A stretch of DNA of 47,174 bases from Fusobacterium sp. (GTDB taxonomy: Bacteria; Fusobacteriota; Fusobacteriia; Fusobacteriales; Fusobacteriaceae): assembly GCA_019410665.1 (NCBI GenBank), contig DXSD01000004.1, positions 1 to 47,174 on the forward strand. Direction: 5' to 3'. Position numbers and translations under genes: made by a program. Shown here one piece after another: positions 1 to 7,778 of this stretch. Within the stretch, counting starts at the first letter, position 1. Each line of letters begins with the position of its first letter. The notes under the pieces are model-generated. The model had not been told where the DNA came from. It made no database searches and saw only the letters and a list, made by a program, of their open reading frames with translations.

Positions 1-20
1 ATTATATATATTGTAAATTG

Positions 21-49
21 TTGACTTTTGTATCTATATGAGGTATATT
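21..49 (+). promoter_or_regulatory. sigma-70 type promoter for gltS-murI
   Basis: TTGACT at 21-26 and TATATT at 44-49 are separated by 17 bp, a near-consensus housekeeping promoter. Transcription would begin near 56, leaving a leader of about 40 nt before the gltS ribosome binding site. The call rests on sequence match only. Confidence 0.7.
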
Positions 50-95
50 CATGATATAGGAAATATGGTAACTTTTTATATTGAGGAGGTTTTTT

Positions 96-1286
96 ATGTT
101 TACTTATTCATTTAACATGGCTGAAACATTAGCAGTAGCCATAATTGTACTTTTACTCGGAAGAGAGATCAAAAAGAAAGTTAATTTTCTTCAAAGATTC
201 TTTATTCCAGCTCCTGTAGTTGGTGGGGTTATTTTCTCTATATTACTTCTTATTGGACACTCAACTAATTCATTTAAGTTCCAATTTGATGGTGTACTTC
301 AAAGCTTTTTAATGTTAATATTCTTTACTACTATCGGATTTACAGCTAGTGCTAAGTTACTAAAAAAAGGTGGAATAGGAGTTTTAATATTCCTAATCAC
401 TGCTACAATTCTAGTTATAATTCAAGATATTGTTGGGGTTGCTTTAGCTAAAGTTTTCGGACTTCATCCATTATTAGGACTTGCAGTTGGTTCTATCCCT
501 CTAACTGGAGGACATGGAACTTCTGGTGCTTTTGGACCAGTTTTAGAAGAGATGGGAGTAGCTGGTGCTCTTTCTGTTTCAATTGCTGCTGCAACTTATG
601 GATTAATTGCTGGATGTTTAATTGGAGGTCCAGTTGCTAAAAAACTTAAAGAGAAACACAATTTAAAACCTAATTTAGATGAAGAGGTTAAATCTATAGA
701 TGATTTAGAAGAGCAAGGAAGTGGAGTTTCTGAAGGAACACTTTTTGATGCTATCGTTGTTATAGCTCTTGCTATGGGATTAGGATCTTGGATAGCTCCA
801 TTCTTAAAACAATATGGAATTGTTATCCCTGCATATATCGGACCAATGTTCGTTGCTGCAATAATCAGAAATATATTTGATGCTAGAGGTAAAGTTCTTC
901 CTATGCCAGAAATATCTATCACTGGTAATATAGCTCTTTCATTATTCTTAGCAATGGCTCTAATGACATTGAAATTATGGGAACTAGCTGCTCTTGCTAT
1001 ACCAATAGTATCTATACTATTAATTCAAACAGTTATTATGGCTGCTTATGCTTACTTTATTACATTTAATGTTAACGGAAGAGACTATGATGCTGCTGTT
1101 ATGGCAACAGGACACTGTGGATTCGGTCTAGGAGCAAGTCCTAATGCTATGGCTAATATGGAAGTTTTCACAAAAGAGAATGGTCCTTCAGCTAAGGCTT
1201 TCTTCGTTTTACCATTAGTTGCTGCACTATTCATAGACTTCACAAATGCTACTGTTATCACTTTCTTCATGAATATGTTTGGATAA
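96..1286 (+). CDS. gltS: sodium/glutamate symporter GltS
   Basis: Inner-membrane Na+-coupled glutamate importer of the GltS (ESS) family. The 396-residue product is almost entirely hydrophobic, with about ten or more predicted membrane segments and two glycine-rich re-entrant-type stretches (PLTGGHGTSGAFGP near residue 145 and TGHCGFGLGASPNAMANM near 345) that mark the two inverted halves of the family. A charged loop (about 190-215) separates them. I take ATG at 96 because the GAGGAGG ribosome binding site lies just before it; a longer reading from TTG at 81 would place that site inside the gene. murI follows after 35 nt with no terminator between, so imported L-glutamate can be turned into D-glutamate by the next gene product. 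The length is normal for the family. Confidence 0.93.
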   Translation: MFTYSFNMAETLAVAIIVLLLGREIKKKVNFLQRFFIPAPVVGGVIFSILLLIGHSTNSFKFQFDGVLQSFLMLIFFTTIGFTASAKLLKKGGIGVLIFLITATILVIIQDIVGVALAKVFGLHPLLGLAVGSIPLTGGHGTSGAFGPVLEEMGVAGALSVSIAAATYGLIAGCLIGGPVAKKLKEKHNLKPNLDEEVKSIDDLEEQGSGVSEGTLFDAIVVIALAMGLGSWIAPFLKQYGIVIPAYIGPMFVAAIIRNIFDARGKVLPMPEISITGNIALSLFLAMALMTLKLWELAALAIPIVSILLIQTVIMAAYAYFITFNVNGRDYDAAVMATGHCGFGLGASPNAMANMEVFTKENGPSAKAFFVLPLVAALFIDFTNATVITFFMNMFG

Positions 1287-1321
1287 TATCGAAGAGAAGA
1301 AATTAAGGGGGAGATTATTCT

Positions 1322-2113
1322 ATGAACAGCAATTGTAGTATAGGGGTATTTGATTCAGGAGTTGGAGGAACAACTATTTTAAAAGAGTTAATAAAGCTCC
1401 TACCTAATGAGAATTTTCTTTATTATGGAGATAGTGGAAATGCTCCCTATGGTCAAAAAACAACTGAAGAGATTCAAAAATTATGTTGTAAGATTTTAGA
1501 TTTTTTTACTGCTAATAACTGTAAAGCTGTGGTAATAGCTTGTAATACTGCTACTGCTGCTGCTTTAGATAGACTTACTAACCTTTATTCTGTACCTATT
1601 ATTGGGGTTATAGCTGCAGGAGCTAAGGGTGCTATGAAAGTTACAAAAAATAATCATATTAATATATTAGCAACACCTTTTACAGTAAATTCAATGGCAT
1701 ATGTAAAAGAGTTGGAAAAACTTTCTAAAAGACTTACTATAACTCAAGAGGGATGTCCAGAGTTCTGTCCTATGATAGAATCTGACTGGGAGTCTTATCC
1801 TGAGAGAGATGAGATTGTAGCTTCTCATGTAGCTAAACTCTCTCCAGAAGCAGATACTTTAATTTTAGGATGTACTCATTACCCTATTATAAAGGAAGAT
1901 ATTCAAAAATTCTTCAAAGGAACTATTGTGGATCCTGCCAAAGAAACTGCTCTACAACTATATTCTCTTCTTAAATTAAGTGATAAATTTAATACTGAGG
2001 GGAAAAAGGGAAAATTGGATTTCTTCGTTTCAGGTGATAAAGAACTCTTTAGAGGTATTGCTGAAAAGTTCTTAGGGTTTAAAATTAATAATATCTACTC
2101 TGTAGATAAATAG
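1322..2113 (+). CDS. murI: glutamate racemase MurI
   Basis: Cytoplasmic cofactor-independent racemase that interconverts L- and D-glutamate, supplying the D-Glu that MurD adds to the peptidoglycan stem peptide. The two catalytic cysteines are both present: Cys74 in ACNTATAA and Cys184 in LGCTHYP. The N-terminal FDSGVGG and YYGDSGNAPYG motifs also match the family. At 263 residues it is of usual length. The start ATG follows a GGGGGAG ribosome binding site. It is the second gene of a two-gene unit with gltS and ends just before a strong hairpin terminator. No frameshift or missing residue is seen. Confidence 0.96.
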   Translation: MNSNCSIGVFDSGVGGTTILKELIKLLPNENFLYYGDSGNAPYGQKTTEEIQKLCCKILDFFTANNCKAVVIACNTATAAALDRLTNLYSVPIIGVIAAGAKGAMKVTKNNHINILATPFTVNSMAYVKELEKLSKRLTITQEGCPEFCPMIESDWESYPERDEIVASHVAKLSPEADTLILGCTHYPIIKEDIQKFFKGTIVDPAKETALQLYSLLKLSDKFNTEGKKGKLDFFVSGDKELFRGIAEKFLGFKINNIYSVDK

Positions 2114-2115
2114 AG

Positions 2116-2143
2116 AAAAGAGGTTGCCGAGCAACCTCTTTTT
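2116..2143. terminator. bidirectional intrinsic terminator between murI and the heptosyltransferase gene
   Basis: A perfect 12-bp stem (2116-2127 with 2131-2142) and CGA loop is followed by a T run on the plus strand and, because the stem base is A-rich, by T residues on the minus strand too. It sits between two convergent genes and can end both. Confidence 0.85.
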
Positions 2144-2147
2144 ACAA

Positions 2148-3179
2148 TTATTTATTAATATATTTTTTATAGAACTCTTGAAACTTATTAACTACTAAAT
2201 CTACTGTTACTAAATCTTCTTGCTCTTGGTATGAGTATTTTGTATAAGCATTGGGATCTATATCTAATGGCCCTACTCCTTGATGCTTTTCATCTGCTAT
2301 TATCCACTCTTTTATATCTAAAAAAGGTCTTTGAACAATAAAACTTGGAATTCCAACTGCATGAGCTAAATGTCTAGGTCCTCCTTCATTTCCAAAGAAC
2401 ATATCACAATTTTCAAGTAACATTGCTAACTCTCTTATACTCTTAGTCTCTATATTTGTAAAAATATGTGGATCTTTTTCTAATCTCTCATGAGCCTTTA
2501 AAGCAAACTCTTTTTCAGCTGGAGAGTAATAGAATATTATTTGAGGGTTCAAATCATCTATTATGTTTCTTGTTATTTCTAACATCTTATCAATATTGAA
2601 AACTTTAGATGGAACTCTTGAATTAATGGCAAAAGCTAGTACAGGTCTAGAAAAATCTATTCCCGCTTTTTCCATCTTCTCTCTCATATAATTCTTTTCA
2701 TCTTCAGTAACTTTAATGGAAAAATCTTCTGTATATTTAACATCATACTCTTTTTCTAAGGGTTTTAACATTTTTAGAAACTTATCTATTTTATTTTTAG
2801 CTCCCTTTGGCTCTTCAATTTTATCAGTATAAGTATAACCTCTATGTTTCTTATATCTTCCTATTCTATATTTACTTCCTCTAGAAAATAGTGTAAATAC
2901 TTCACTTTTAGGAGTAGACATTATATCTATTACTATATCATACTTATTTCTTGTTACTTTCCAAACTTTTTTTAAATATTTAAAAAGATTTTTCTGCTCC
3001 TCTTTAGTTATAGAGATTACATTATCTATGTATTGATGTTTTTCAAAAAGAGGTGCTATATGTTCATATACTACATAATCAACTTGTGCTTCTGGAAATG
3101 TTTTTTTCAAACTATTACATATTGGAGCAGCTAAAATAGAATCTCCTATCTGTTTAAACCTAACTACTAATATTTTCAA
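2148..3179 (-). CDS. glycosyltransferase family 9 (LPS heptosyltransferase-like)
   Basis: Predicted cytoplasmic-face transferase that adds heptose from ADP-heptose to the LPS inner core (GT9, WaaC/WaaF/RfaF group). The N-terminus MKILVVRFKQIGDSILAAP is the typical GT9 donor-domain opening, and FFGNEGGPRHLAHAVGIPSF near residue 260 matches the family's GGPxHLAxxxG nucleotide-sugar motif. Length (343 residues) is normal. The start codon is TTG, seven nt after GGAGG. A TATAAT -10 box is at 3213-3218 on the minus strand but with a poor -35. With kdsA and kdsD in the same window it shows a Kdo/heptose LPS. Which acceptor it uses cannot be told, so no waa symbol is given. Confidence 0.85.
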   Translation of the reverse strand: MKILVVRFKQIGDSILAAPICNSLKKTFPEAQVDYVVYEHIAPLFEKHQYIDNVISITKEEQKNLFKYLKKVWKVTRNKYDIVIDIMSTPKSEVFTLFSRGSKYRIGRYKKHRGYTYTDKIEEPKGAKNKIDKFLKMLKPLEKEYDVKYTEDFSIKVTEDEKNYMREKMEKAGIDFSRPVLAFAINSRVPSKVFNIDKMLEITRNIIDDLNPQIIFYYSPAEKEFALKAHERLEKDPHIFTNIETKSIRELAMLLENCDMFFGNEGGPRHLAHAVGIPSFIVQRPFLDIKEWIIADEKHQGVGPLDIDPNAYTKYSYQEQEDLVTVDLVVNKFQEFYKKYINK

Positions 3180-3243
3180 AATTCTACCTCCATATTAATA
3201 TTTCTTCATCACATTATATCACTATTTAACTAATTTCTCTAGA

Positions 3244-3275
3244 AAAAAAGGAAGGAGTGCGATACTCTCTTCCTA
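3244..3275 (-). terminator. intrinsic terminator of the DUF1846 gene
   Basis: On the minus strand AGGAAGAGAGT pairs with ACTCCTTCCT (one mismatch or bulge) around a small loop and is followed by a run of seven T. It begins a few bases after the stop codon at 3282. Confidence 0.75.
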
Positions 3276-3281
3276 TTTTGC

Positions 3282-4784
3282 TTAATCATTGTAGTATAAG
3301 TTTTCAGTTGGGAATACTTGATCACAAGTTAGATCAATTCCTAATTTTCTTAAAGTTTGCTCATTAGTTTTTCCTAAGATATTTGTGCAGTGAGCTTGAG
3401 TTCCCTTTAACATAGTTAATTTATTTACAGCTACCTGTGCCATTGGGTTAGTTGCTGCACATATGCTTAAAGCCATTAGTATCTCTTCACAGTTTAATGC
3501 TATATTTTTACTTTGAAGTGTTTTATCCTTTAAATTTAAAATTGGCTCTAATACCACAGGAGATATTAATAAGATCTCGTCATTGATACCAGCAAAATAC
3601 TTAACAGCATTTAATATTGCTGCTGAAGCTGCATCCATAAGTGGAGATCCCTTTCCTGTTATCATAGTTCCATCTGGTAACTCAAAAGCTATAGCTGAAG
3701 CTGGCTCTGTTTGTTTAGCTCTTATCTCCTCTAATTTCTTTCTAGCTACACTTACAACTTTTCTATCTTCCTCTTTTAATTCTAATGAATCCATTATTTT
3801 ACGAGTTCTTTTAAAAGTTTCATAATCTACATAACCTTTTTTATATTCACAACCTGTTTTAAAGTATCTTCTAATTATCTCTTGTTTAGAAGCTTCTTTT
3901 ACAACTTCATCATCAACTATTCCAAATCCTACTCTATTAACTCCCATGTCAGTTGGTGATTGGTAAACAGACTCTTTTCCAGTTATTTTCTCAATAATTC
4001 TTTTTAACAATGGAAAAGCTTCTACATCACGATTGTAGTTTACAGCAGTTTCTCCATATTTTTCTAAATGGAAAGGATCTATCATGTTAACATCTTGTAA
4101 ATCTACTGTTGCTGCTTCATAAGCTATATTTAATGGATGTTTTAATGGTACATTCCACACTGGAAAAGTTTCAAACTTAGAGTATCCAGCTGCATTTCCT
4201 CTTCTATACTCATGGTATAATTGACTTAAACAAGTTGCAAGTTTTCCACTTCCTGGTCCAGGAGCAGTTACTACAACTATTGGTTTTGTTGTTTCTATAT
4301 ATGGATTTTGTCCATATCCTTCATCACTAACGATTACATCTACATCTGTAGGATATCCCTTAGTAGCTCTATGTTTATATACTTTAATTCCTCTACGCTC
4401 TAATTTATTTATAAATAGAGTAGTTGCTGGTTGATCATTGTATCTTGTTATTACAACACTATTTACCTGAAGCTCATGCTCTCTTAAATCATCTATAAGT
4501 CTGAAAACTTCCATATCATAAGTGATTCCAAAGTCTCCTCTTATCTTATTTCTCTCTATATCTCCAGCATAGACACAAATAATTACTTCAAGTTTATCTT
4601 TTAACTTATGTAATACTTTTATCTTAGCATTCTCATCAAATCCAGGTAAAACTCTCTTAGCATGTAAATCAAACATAAGTTTTCCACCAAACTCAAGATA
4701 AAGTTTATCATAATTATTAACTCTCTCTAAAATATATTTAGATTGTTCTTCAAGGTACTTATTGTGATCAAATCCTATCTTCAT
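3282..4784 (-). CDS. DUF1846 family protein
   Basis: A 500-residue cytoplasmic protein of the DUF1846 (UPF0371) family, which is found in many Firmicutes and other anaerobes. Its biochemical role is not established as far as I know. The opening [13 protein letters not shown], the segment [27 protein letters not shown] (about residues 171-197, which includes a P-loop-like PGPGSGK) and the late [18 protein letters not shown] stretch fit that family over its whole length. No signal peptide or membrane segment is present. It is a monocistronic gene with its own terminator. The minus-strand promoter appears to be an extended -10 (TGGTACAAT at about 4826-4834). Structural relatives suggest a nucleotide- or phosphate-binding enzyme, but that is inference. 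Confidence 0.85.
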   Translation of the reverse strand: MKIGFDHNKYLEEQSKYILERVNNYDKLYLEFGGKLMFDLHAKRVLPGFDENAKIKVLHKLKDKLEVIICVYAGDIERNKIRGDFGITYDMEVFRLIDDLREHELQVNSVVITRYNDQPATTLFINKLERRGIKVYKHRATKGYPTDVDVIVSDEGYGQNPYIETTKPIVVVTAPGPGSGKLATCLSQLYHEYRRGNAAGYSKFETFPVWNVPLKHPLNIAYEAATVDLQDVNMIDPFHLEKYGETAVNYNRDVEAFPLLKRIIEKITGKESVYQSPTDMGVNRVGFGIVDDEVVKEASKQEIIRRYFKTGCEYKKGYVDYETFKRTRKIMDSLELKEEDRKVVSVARKKLEEIRAKQTEPASAIAFELPDGTMITGKGSPLMDAASAAILNAVKYFAGINDEILLISPVVLEPILNLKDKTLQSKNIALNCEEILMALSICAATNPMAQVAVNKLTMLKGTQAHCTNILGKTNEQTLRKLGIDLTCDQVFPTENLYYND

Positions 4785-4886
4785 TATTCCGCTTCTCCTT
4801 ATAATTAAAATTTATTCGACTTTATATTGTACCATAGATTTTATATAATTACCACTTTTTTTGTAAAGTTTTTATTTATTTTTTAT

Positions 4887-4915
4887 TTGACAAACCACCT
4901 AAAATATTCTACAAT
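4887..4915 (+). promoter_or_regulatory. consensus sigma-70 promoter for dhaKLM
   Basis: TTGACA (4887-4892), 17 bp, TACAAT (4910-4915). Transcription would start near 4922, leaving a leader of about 100 nt before dhaK. Because the boxes are close to consensus, control may lie after initiation, in the leader. Confidence 0.75.
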
Positions 4916-4928
4916 TTATTAAAGGAAT

Positions 4929-4988
4929 AGAGCTTAGTGACTTGGAGAAATGGCTTGGAAGAACTCTCAACTAGAGAGTTTTTTCGAG
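4929..4988 (+). promoter_or_regulatory. leader with possible antiterminator/terminator switch before dhaK
   Basis: A terminator-like hairpin (AAGAACTCTC 4959-4968 with GAGAGTTTTT 4974-4983, then more T) stands inside the dhaK leader, 30-odd nt before the start codon. An earlier segment AGAGCTT (4929-4935) can pair with AAG and CTCT (4959-4961, 4964-4967) of the terminator's left arm, so the two structures exclude each other. No known riboswitch class or BglG-type antiterminator site was recognised. The ligand or protein, if any, is unknown. Confidence 0.45.
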
Positions 4989-5021
4989 CTTTTTTTTATA
5001 AAATATTTGGAGGTTATGACT

Positions 5022-6014
5022 ATGAAAAAAATGATTAACAAACCTGAGAACATTGTAACAGAAATGGTAGCTGGTATGGTAAAAGCTTATCCTAACTCTC
5101 TTGAAACTGTGGCAGATATGCCAATAATTGTTAGAAAAGAGAAAAAATCTGGTAAAGTTGCTCTTGTCAGTGGTGGGGGAAGTGGACACGAGCCTTCTCA
5201 TGCTGGATTTGTTGGATATGGAATGTTAGATGGAGCTGTAGCTGGAGAAGTTTTCACATCTCCAAGTGCCGATAAAGTATATGAGGCTATAAAAGCTGTA
5301 AATGGTGGAGCTGGAGTACTACTTGTTATAAAAAACTACAGTGGAGACGTTATGAACTTTGAAATGGCAGCAGAGATGGCTGGAATGGAAGATATCCCTG
5401 TTAAAAGAATAATAGTTGATGATGATATAGCTGTAGAAAATAGTACTTATACAGTTGGTAGAAGAGGAATAGCAGGAACTGTTTTAGTTCATAAAATAGT
5501 TGGTGCTGCTGCTGAAAAGGGATACTCTCTAGATGAATTAGAGGTTTTAGGAAACAAGGTTATCTCTAATCTAAAAACTATGGGAATGTCTCTAACTCCT
5601 TGCTATGTTCCTACTACTGGTAAATTAAGTTTTGAACTTCCTGAGGATGAAGTTGAAATTGGATTGGGAATACATGGAGAACCAGGAACTCATAGAGAGA
5701 AATTCCAAGGTGCAGATGCTCATATTGACTATTTATTAGACAAAATTTTAGCTGAATCTAAAATTGATGGAGAGGAAGTTGCTGTTTTAGTAAATGGACT
5801 TGGAGAAACTACTTTAATAGAACTATTTATTATCAATAATAGAGTAGCTGATGTTTTAAAAGAGAAAAATATAAAAGTTGTTGATACTATTGTAGGAAAC
5901 TACATGACTTCACTAGATATGGGAGGATTCTCAATCTCTGTTCTTAAACTAGATGATGAGATGAAAGAACTTCTTATGGCTAAAGCTGATACACCTGCAT
6001 TTAAAAGATTTTAG
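5022..6014 (+). CDS. dhaK: PTS-dependent dihydroxyacetone kinase, substrate-binding subunit DhaK
   Basis: DhaK holds dihydroxyacetone covalently on a histidine while DhaL phosphorylates it, giving dihydroxyacetone phosphate for glycolysis. Family marks are SGGGSGHEPSHAGFVGYGML near residue 50 and GIHGEPG, in which His218 is the expected covalent-binding residue. The ATG at 5022 is chosen because GGAGG at 5009-5013 is 8 nt away and the 330-residue product then matches usual DhaK length. Another in-frame ATG at 5016 is too close to the site, and an open frame from ATG 4950 would run across the leader hairpin. dhaL follows after 12 nt. Cytoplasmic. Confidence 0.95.
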   Translation: MKKMINKPENIVTEMVAGMVKAYPNSLETVADMPIIVRKEKKSGKVALVSGGGSGHEPSHAGFVGYGMLDGAVAGEVFTSPSADKVYEAIKAVNGGAGVLLVIKNYSGDVMNFEMAAEMAGMEDIPVKRIIVDDDIAVENSTYTVGRRGIAGTVLVHKIVGAAAEKGYSLDELEVLGNKVISNLKTMGMSLTPCYVPTTGKLSFELPEDEVEIGLGIHGEPGTHREKFQGADAHIDYLLDKILAESKIDGEEVAVLVNGLGETTLIELFIINNRVADVLKEKNIKVVDTIVGNYMTSLDMGGFSISVLKLDDEMKELLMAKADTPAFKRF

Positions 6015-6026
6015 GAGCTGATAAAG

Positions 6027-6635
6027 ATGAGACTAGATATTTTAGAAAAAGTTTGTAACATAATTATAGAAAAAAAAGAGGAGTTAACTGAACTAGATAG
6101 AGTTATTGGAGATGGAGATCATGGAGTAAATCTATCTAGAGGAATGGAAAAAGTAAAAGAAGAACTTCCTAAATTAGAAGGACTTAAACCATTTGAGGTT
6201 CTTAATAAATGTGCTATGCTTTTAATGTCTAATGTTGGAGGAGCTTCTGGAGCTCTTTATGCTACTGCTCTTATGAAGGGAGCTGCTGCTTTAAAAGGTA
6301 AAGAAGAGATAACTTCTGAAGATATTTCAAAAGCTTGGAATGATATGATTCTTGGAATAGAAAGTAGAGGAAAATCTGCTAAAGGTGAAAAAACTATGTT
6401 AGATACTCTTATTCCAGCTTATGAAGCTTTCAAAAGGGAAGTAGAAGCTGGAAAAGATGTAAAATCTGCTTTTTCAAGTGCTGAGGAAGCTGGAAAATTA
6501 GGAATGGAGTCTACTAAAGATATGGTTGCTACTAAAGGTAGAGCTACATACTTAGGAGAGAGAAGTGTAGGGCATATTGATGCTGGGGCTACTTCATCAT
6601 ATCTTATTATTAAAACTATTGCTGAAAATTTATAG
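6027..6635 (+). CDS. dhaL: dihydroxyacetone kinase ADP-binding subunit DhaL
   Basis: DhaL carries a tightly bound ADP that is rephosphorylated in place by DhaM and passes the phosphate to dihydroxyacetone on DhaK. The Mg-ADP-binding aspartates are seen in ELDRVIGDGDHG (Asp24, Asp29, Asp31), followed by the NVGGASGALYATALM and GKSAKGEKTMLDTL stretches typical of the family. At 202 residues it is the PTS-type L subunit rather than the ATP-dependent single-chain kinase. It begins after AGGAG, 12 nt past dhaK, and dhaM follows after 17 nt, so the three genes form one unit. Confidence 0.95.
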   Translation: MRLDILEKVCNIIIEKKEELTELDRVIGDGDHGVNLSRGMEKVKEELPKLEGLKPFEVLNKCAMLLMSNVGGASGALYATALMKGAAALKGKEEITSEDISKAWNDMILGIESRGKSAKGEKTMLDTLIPAYEAFKREVEAGKDVKSAFSSAEEAGKLGMESTKDMVATKGRATYLGERSVGHIDAGATSSYLIIKTIAENL

Positions 6636-6652
6636 GAATAAGGAGAGATTAA

Positions 6653-7048
6653 ATGATCAGTTTTGTTATTGTATCTCATAGTAAAAAATTAGCTGATGAA
6701 GTTATAAATCTTTGTAATGAGATGAAAAAATATGATTTCCCTGTAATTAATGGAAGTGGTACTGGAGGAGATTATCTCGGTTCTGATCCTATGATTATAA
6801 AGGAAGCTATTGAGTCTGTGTACTCAGAAGATGGAGTTATAATTATTGGAGATATTGGTAGTTCTATTTTAAATAGTGAGATGGCTATAGAGTTTTTAGA
6901 TGACTCTTTTGATAGAGAAAAGGTTAAAATAGCTGATGCTCCTTTAGTAGAGGGAACTTTAGCAGCTATGGCTATCAATGATGGAAATACCTTTATTGAG
7001 GATATTTTAGCTGAACTTCTAGAGTTTAAGAACTTTAGTAAAGTATAA
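6653..7048 (+). CDS. dhaM: dihydroxyacetone kinase phosphoryl donor subunit DhaM (EIIA only)
   Basis: DhaM receives phosphate from HPr of the phosphotransferase system and passes it to ADP on DhaL. The EIIA-Man-like fold is shown by FVIVSHSKKLADEV, with His9 as the expected phosphorylation site, and by GDIGSSILNSEMA near residue 64. The protein is only 131 residues, like the Lactococcus form. It lacks the HPr and EI-like domains of E. coli DhaM and so must use the general PTS EI and HPr, whose genes are not in this window. AGGAGAG lies before the ATG. A 79-bp repeat hairpin beginning at 7071 ends the operon. Confidence 0.93.
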   Translation: MISFVIVSHSKKLADEVINLCNEMKKYDFPVINGSGTGGDYLGSDPMIIKEAIESVYSEDGVIIIGDIGSSILNSEMAIEFLDDSFDREKVKIADAPLVEGTLAAMAINDGNTFIEDILAELLEFKNFSKV

Positions 7049-7070
7049 TTACAATTTAACTCACTAAATG

Positions 7071-7149
7071 GAAAAGGAGAAAACTTTTACTTCCAATCGC
7101 TAGTGCTTATGCAATGCTCATTACAGTAAAATTTTCTCCTTTTAATTTA
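7071..7149. repeat. 79-bp hairpin repeat, copy 1
   Basis: This copy matches 7779-7857 at 77 of 79 positions. Its ends GGAGAAAA/TTTTCTCC and, one bulged base further in, TTTTACT/AGTAAAA form a long stem. The loop can itself fold (AAT/ATT, GC/GC, TGC/GCA). It lies between the convergent dhaM and RelE-like genes and overlaps the latter's stop codon. T runs on both strands make it a plausible bidirectional terminator. Confidence 0.8.
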
Positions 7150-7416
7150 ATATCTATTATAAATTTCTCCTCTATTTCCAGCATCAATTACATCTATTAT
7201 TGTTATAGTATTATCCTCTTCAACTCTAAAAATTATTCTATAACTTGTTATTCTCATTCTATAAGTTTTTAGTTTTTGACCTTCAACTGTACTAATATCT
7301 ATATTTTTAGAACCACTATAAGCTAGTTTTATATTTTCTTGGAATTTTTCTTTTAGCCCTTTGTGTTTATTTAAAAATTTTTCAGCAATTTTTCTATATT
7401 TGAATATTAATTTCAA
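7147..7416 (-). CDS. RelE/ParE family toxin
   Basis: An 89-residue basic protein with the RelE/ParE-fold pattern: IAEKFLNKHKGLKEKF helix, then LKTYRMRITSYRIIFRVEEDNTITIIDVIDAGNR, where the RMRITSYRIIF strand carries the usual arginines and the C-terminal strand ends in ID.AGNRGEIY. RelE relatives cleave mRNA in the ribosome; ParE relatives poison gyrase. The sequence alone does not settle which. The start is TTG, and its first bases overlap the antitoxin's TGA stop by 4 nt, so translation is probably coupled. The stop codon lies in the edge of a 79-bp repeat. Confidence 0.85.
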   Translation of the reverse strand: MKLIFKYRKIAEKFLNKHKGLKEKFQENIKLAYSGSKNIDISTVEGQKLKTYRMRITSYRIIFRVEEDNTITIIDVIDAGNRGEIYNRY

Positions 7417-7703
7417 AGATCTATCACTTCAATTTTAGTAACAATTTGATCATCTTCACTTAAAGAATTTAACCTTTCAGTAATTTCTTTATTTTCCTCT
7501 TGAGAACAAGCACCAAAACCATCTAATACAGATGTAAGAGTTTTTTTTCTTTCTAATTTAAATGGAATCCCATTTTCTTGTAATGCCATTTTCATAAAAG
7601 ATGTGAAAGCCGCTGTCATAGTTAAGCCTAAATCTTCACATAATTTATTAAAGTCATTTTTAAGTTGTTCATCGGCTCTAATACTTATGTTAACTTGTGC
7701 CAT
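7413..7703 (-). CDS. RelB/DinJ family antitoxin
   Basis: A 96-residue antitoxin that should neutralise the RelE-like protein encoded immediately after it and repress their shared promoter. The N-terminal AQVNISIRADEQLKNDFNKLCEDLGLTMTAAFTSFMKMAL (residues 2-41) is the ribbon-helix-helix DNA-binding domain typical of RelB/DinJ. The acidic C-terminal half (EENKEITERLNSLSEDD) is the likely toxin-binding tail. AAGGAG precedes the ATG by a normal distance. The promoter at 7727-7755 contains a perfect palindrome over its -10 box, consistent with autorepression. Confidence 0.9.
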   Translation of the reverse strand: MAQVNISIRADEQLKNDFNKLCEDLGLTMTAAFTSFMKMALQENGIPFKLERKKTLTSVLDGFGACSQEENKEITERLNSLSEDDQIVTKIEVIDL

Positions 7704-7725
7704 GTTATCATCTCCTTTTTACTTA

Positions 7726-7755
7726 AATTGTATTACAATTTTCAGTAAATGTCAA
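7726..7755 (-). promoter_or_regulatory. promoter and operator of the RelB/RelE unit
   Basis: On the minus strand TTGACA (7755-7750), 17 bp, TACAAT (7732-7727). The -10 box lies within the perfect 15-bp palindrome AATTGTAATACAATT (7726-7740), a likely binding site for the RelB-like ribbon-helix-helix protein. Confidence 0.75.
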
Positions 7756-7778
7756 TACAACTACTAGAGATGTCTATA

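Noticed and set aside
4826..4854. TACCA twice, 20 bp apart, upstream of dhaK, as a further copy of the dhaT-type operator
   Set aside because: The spacing is 20 rather than 21, the CAAGG extension is missing, and the first TACCA is explained by the extended -10 box (TGGTACAAT) of the opposite DUF1846 gene.
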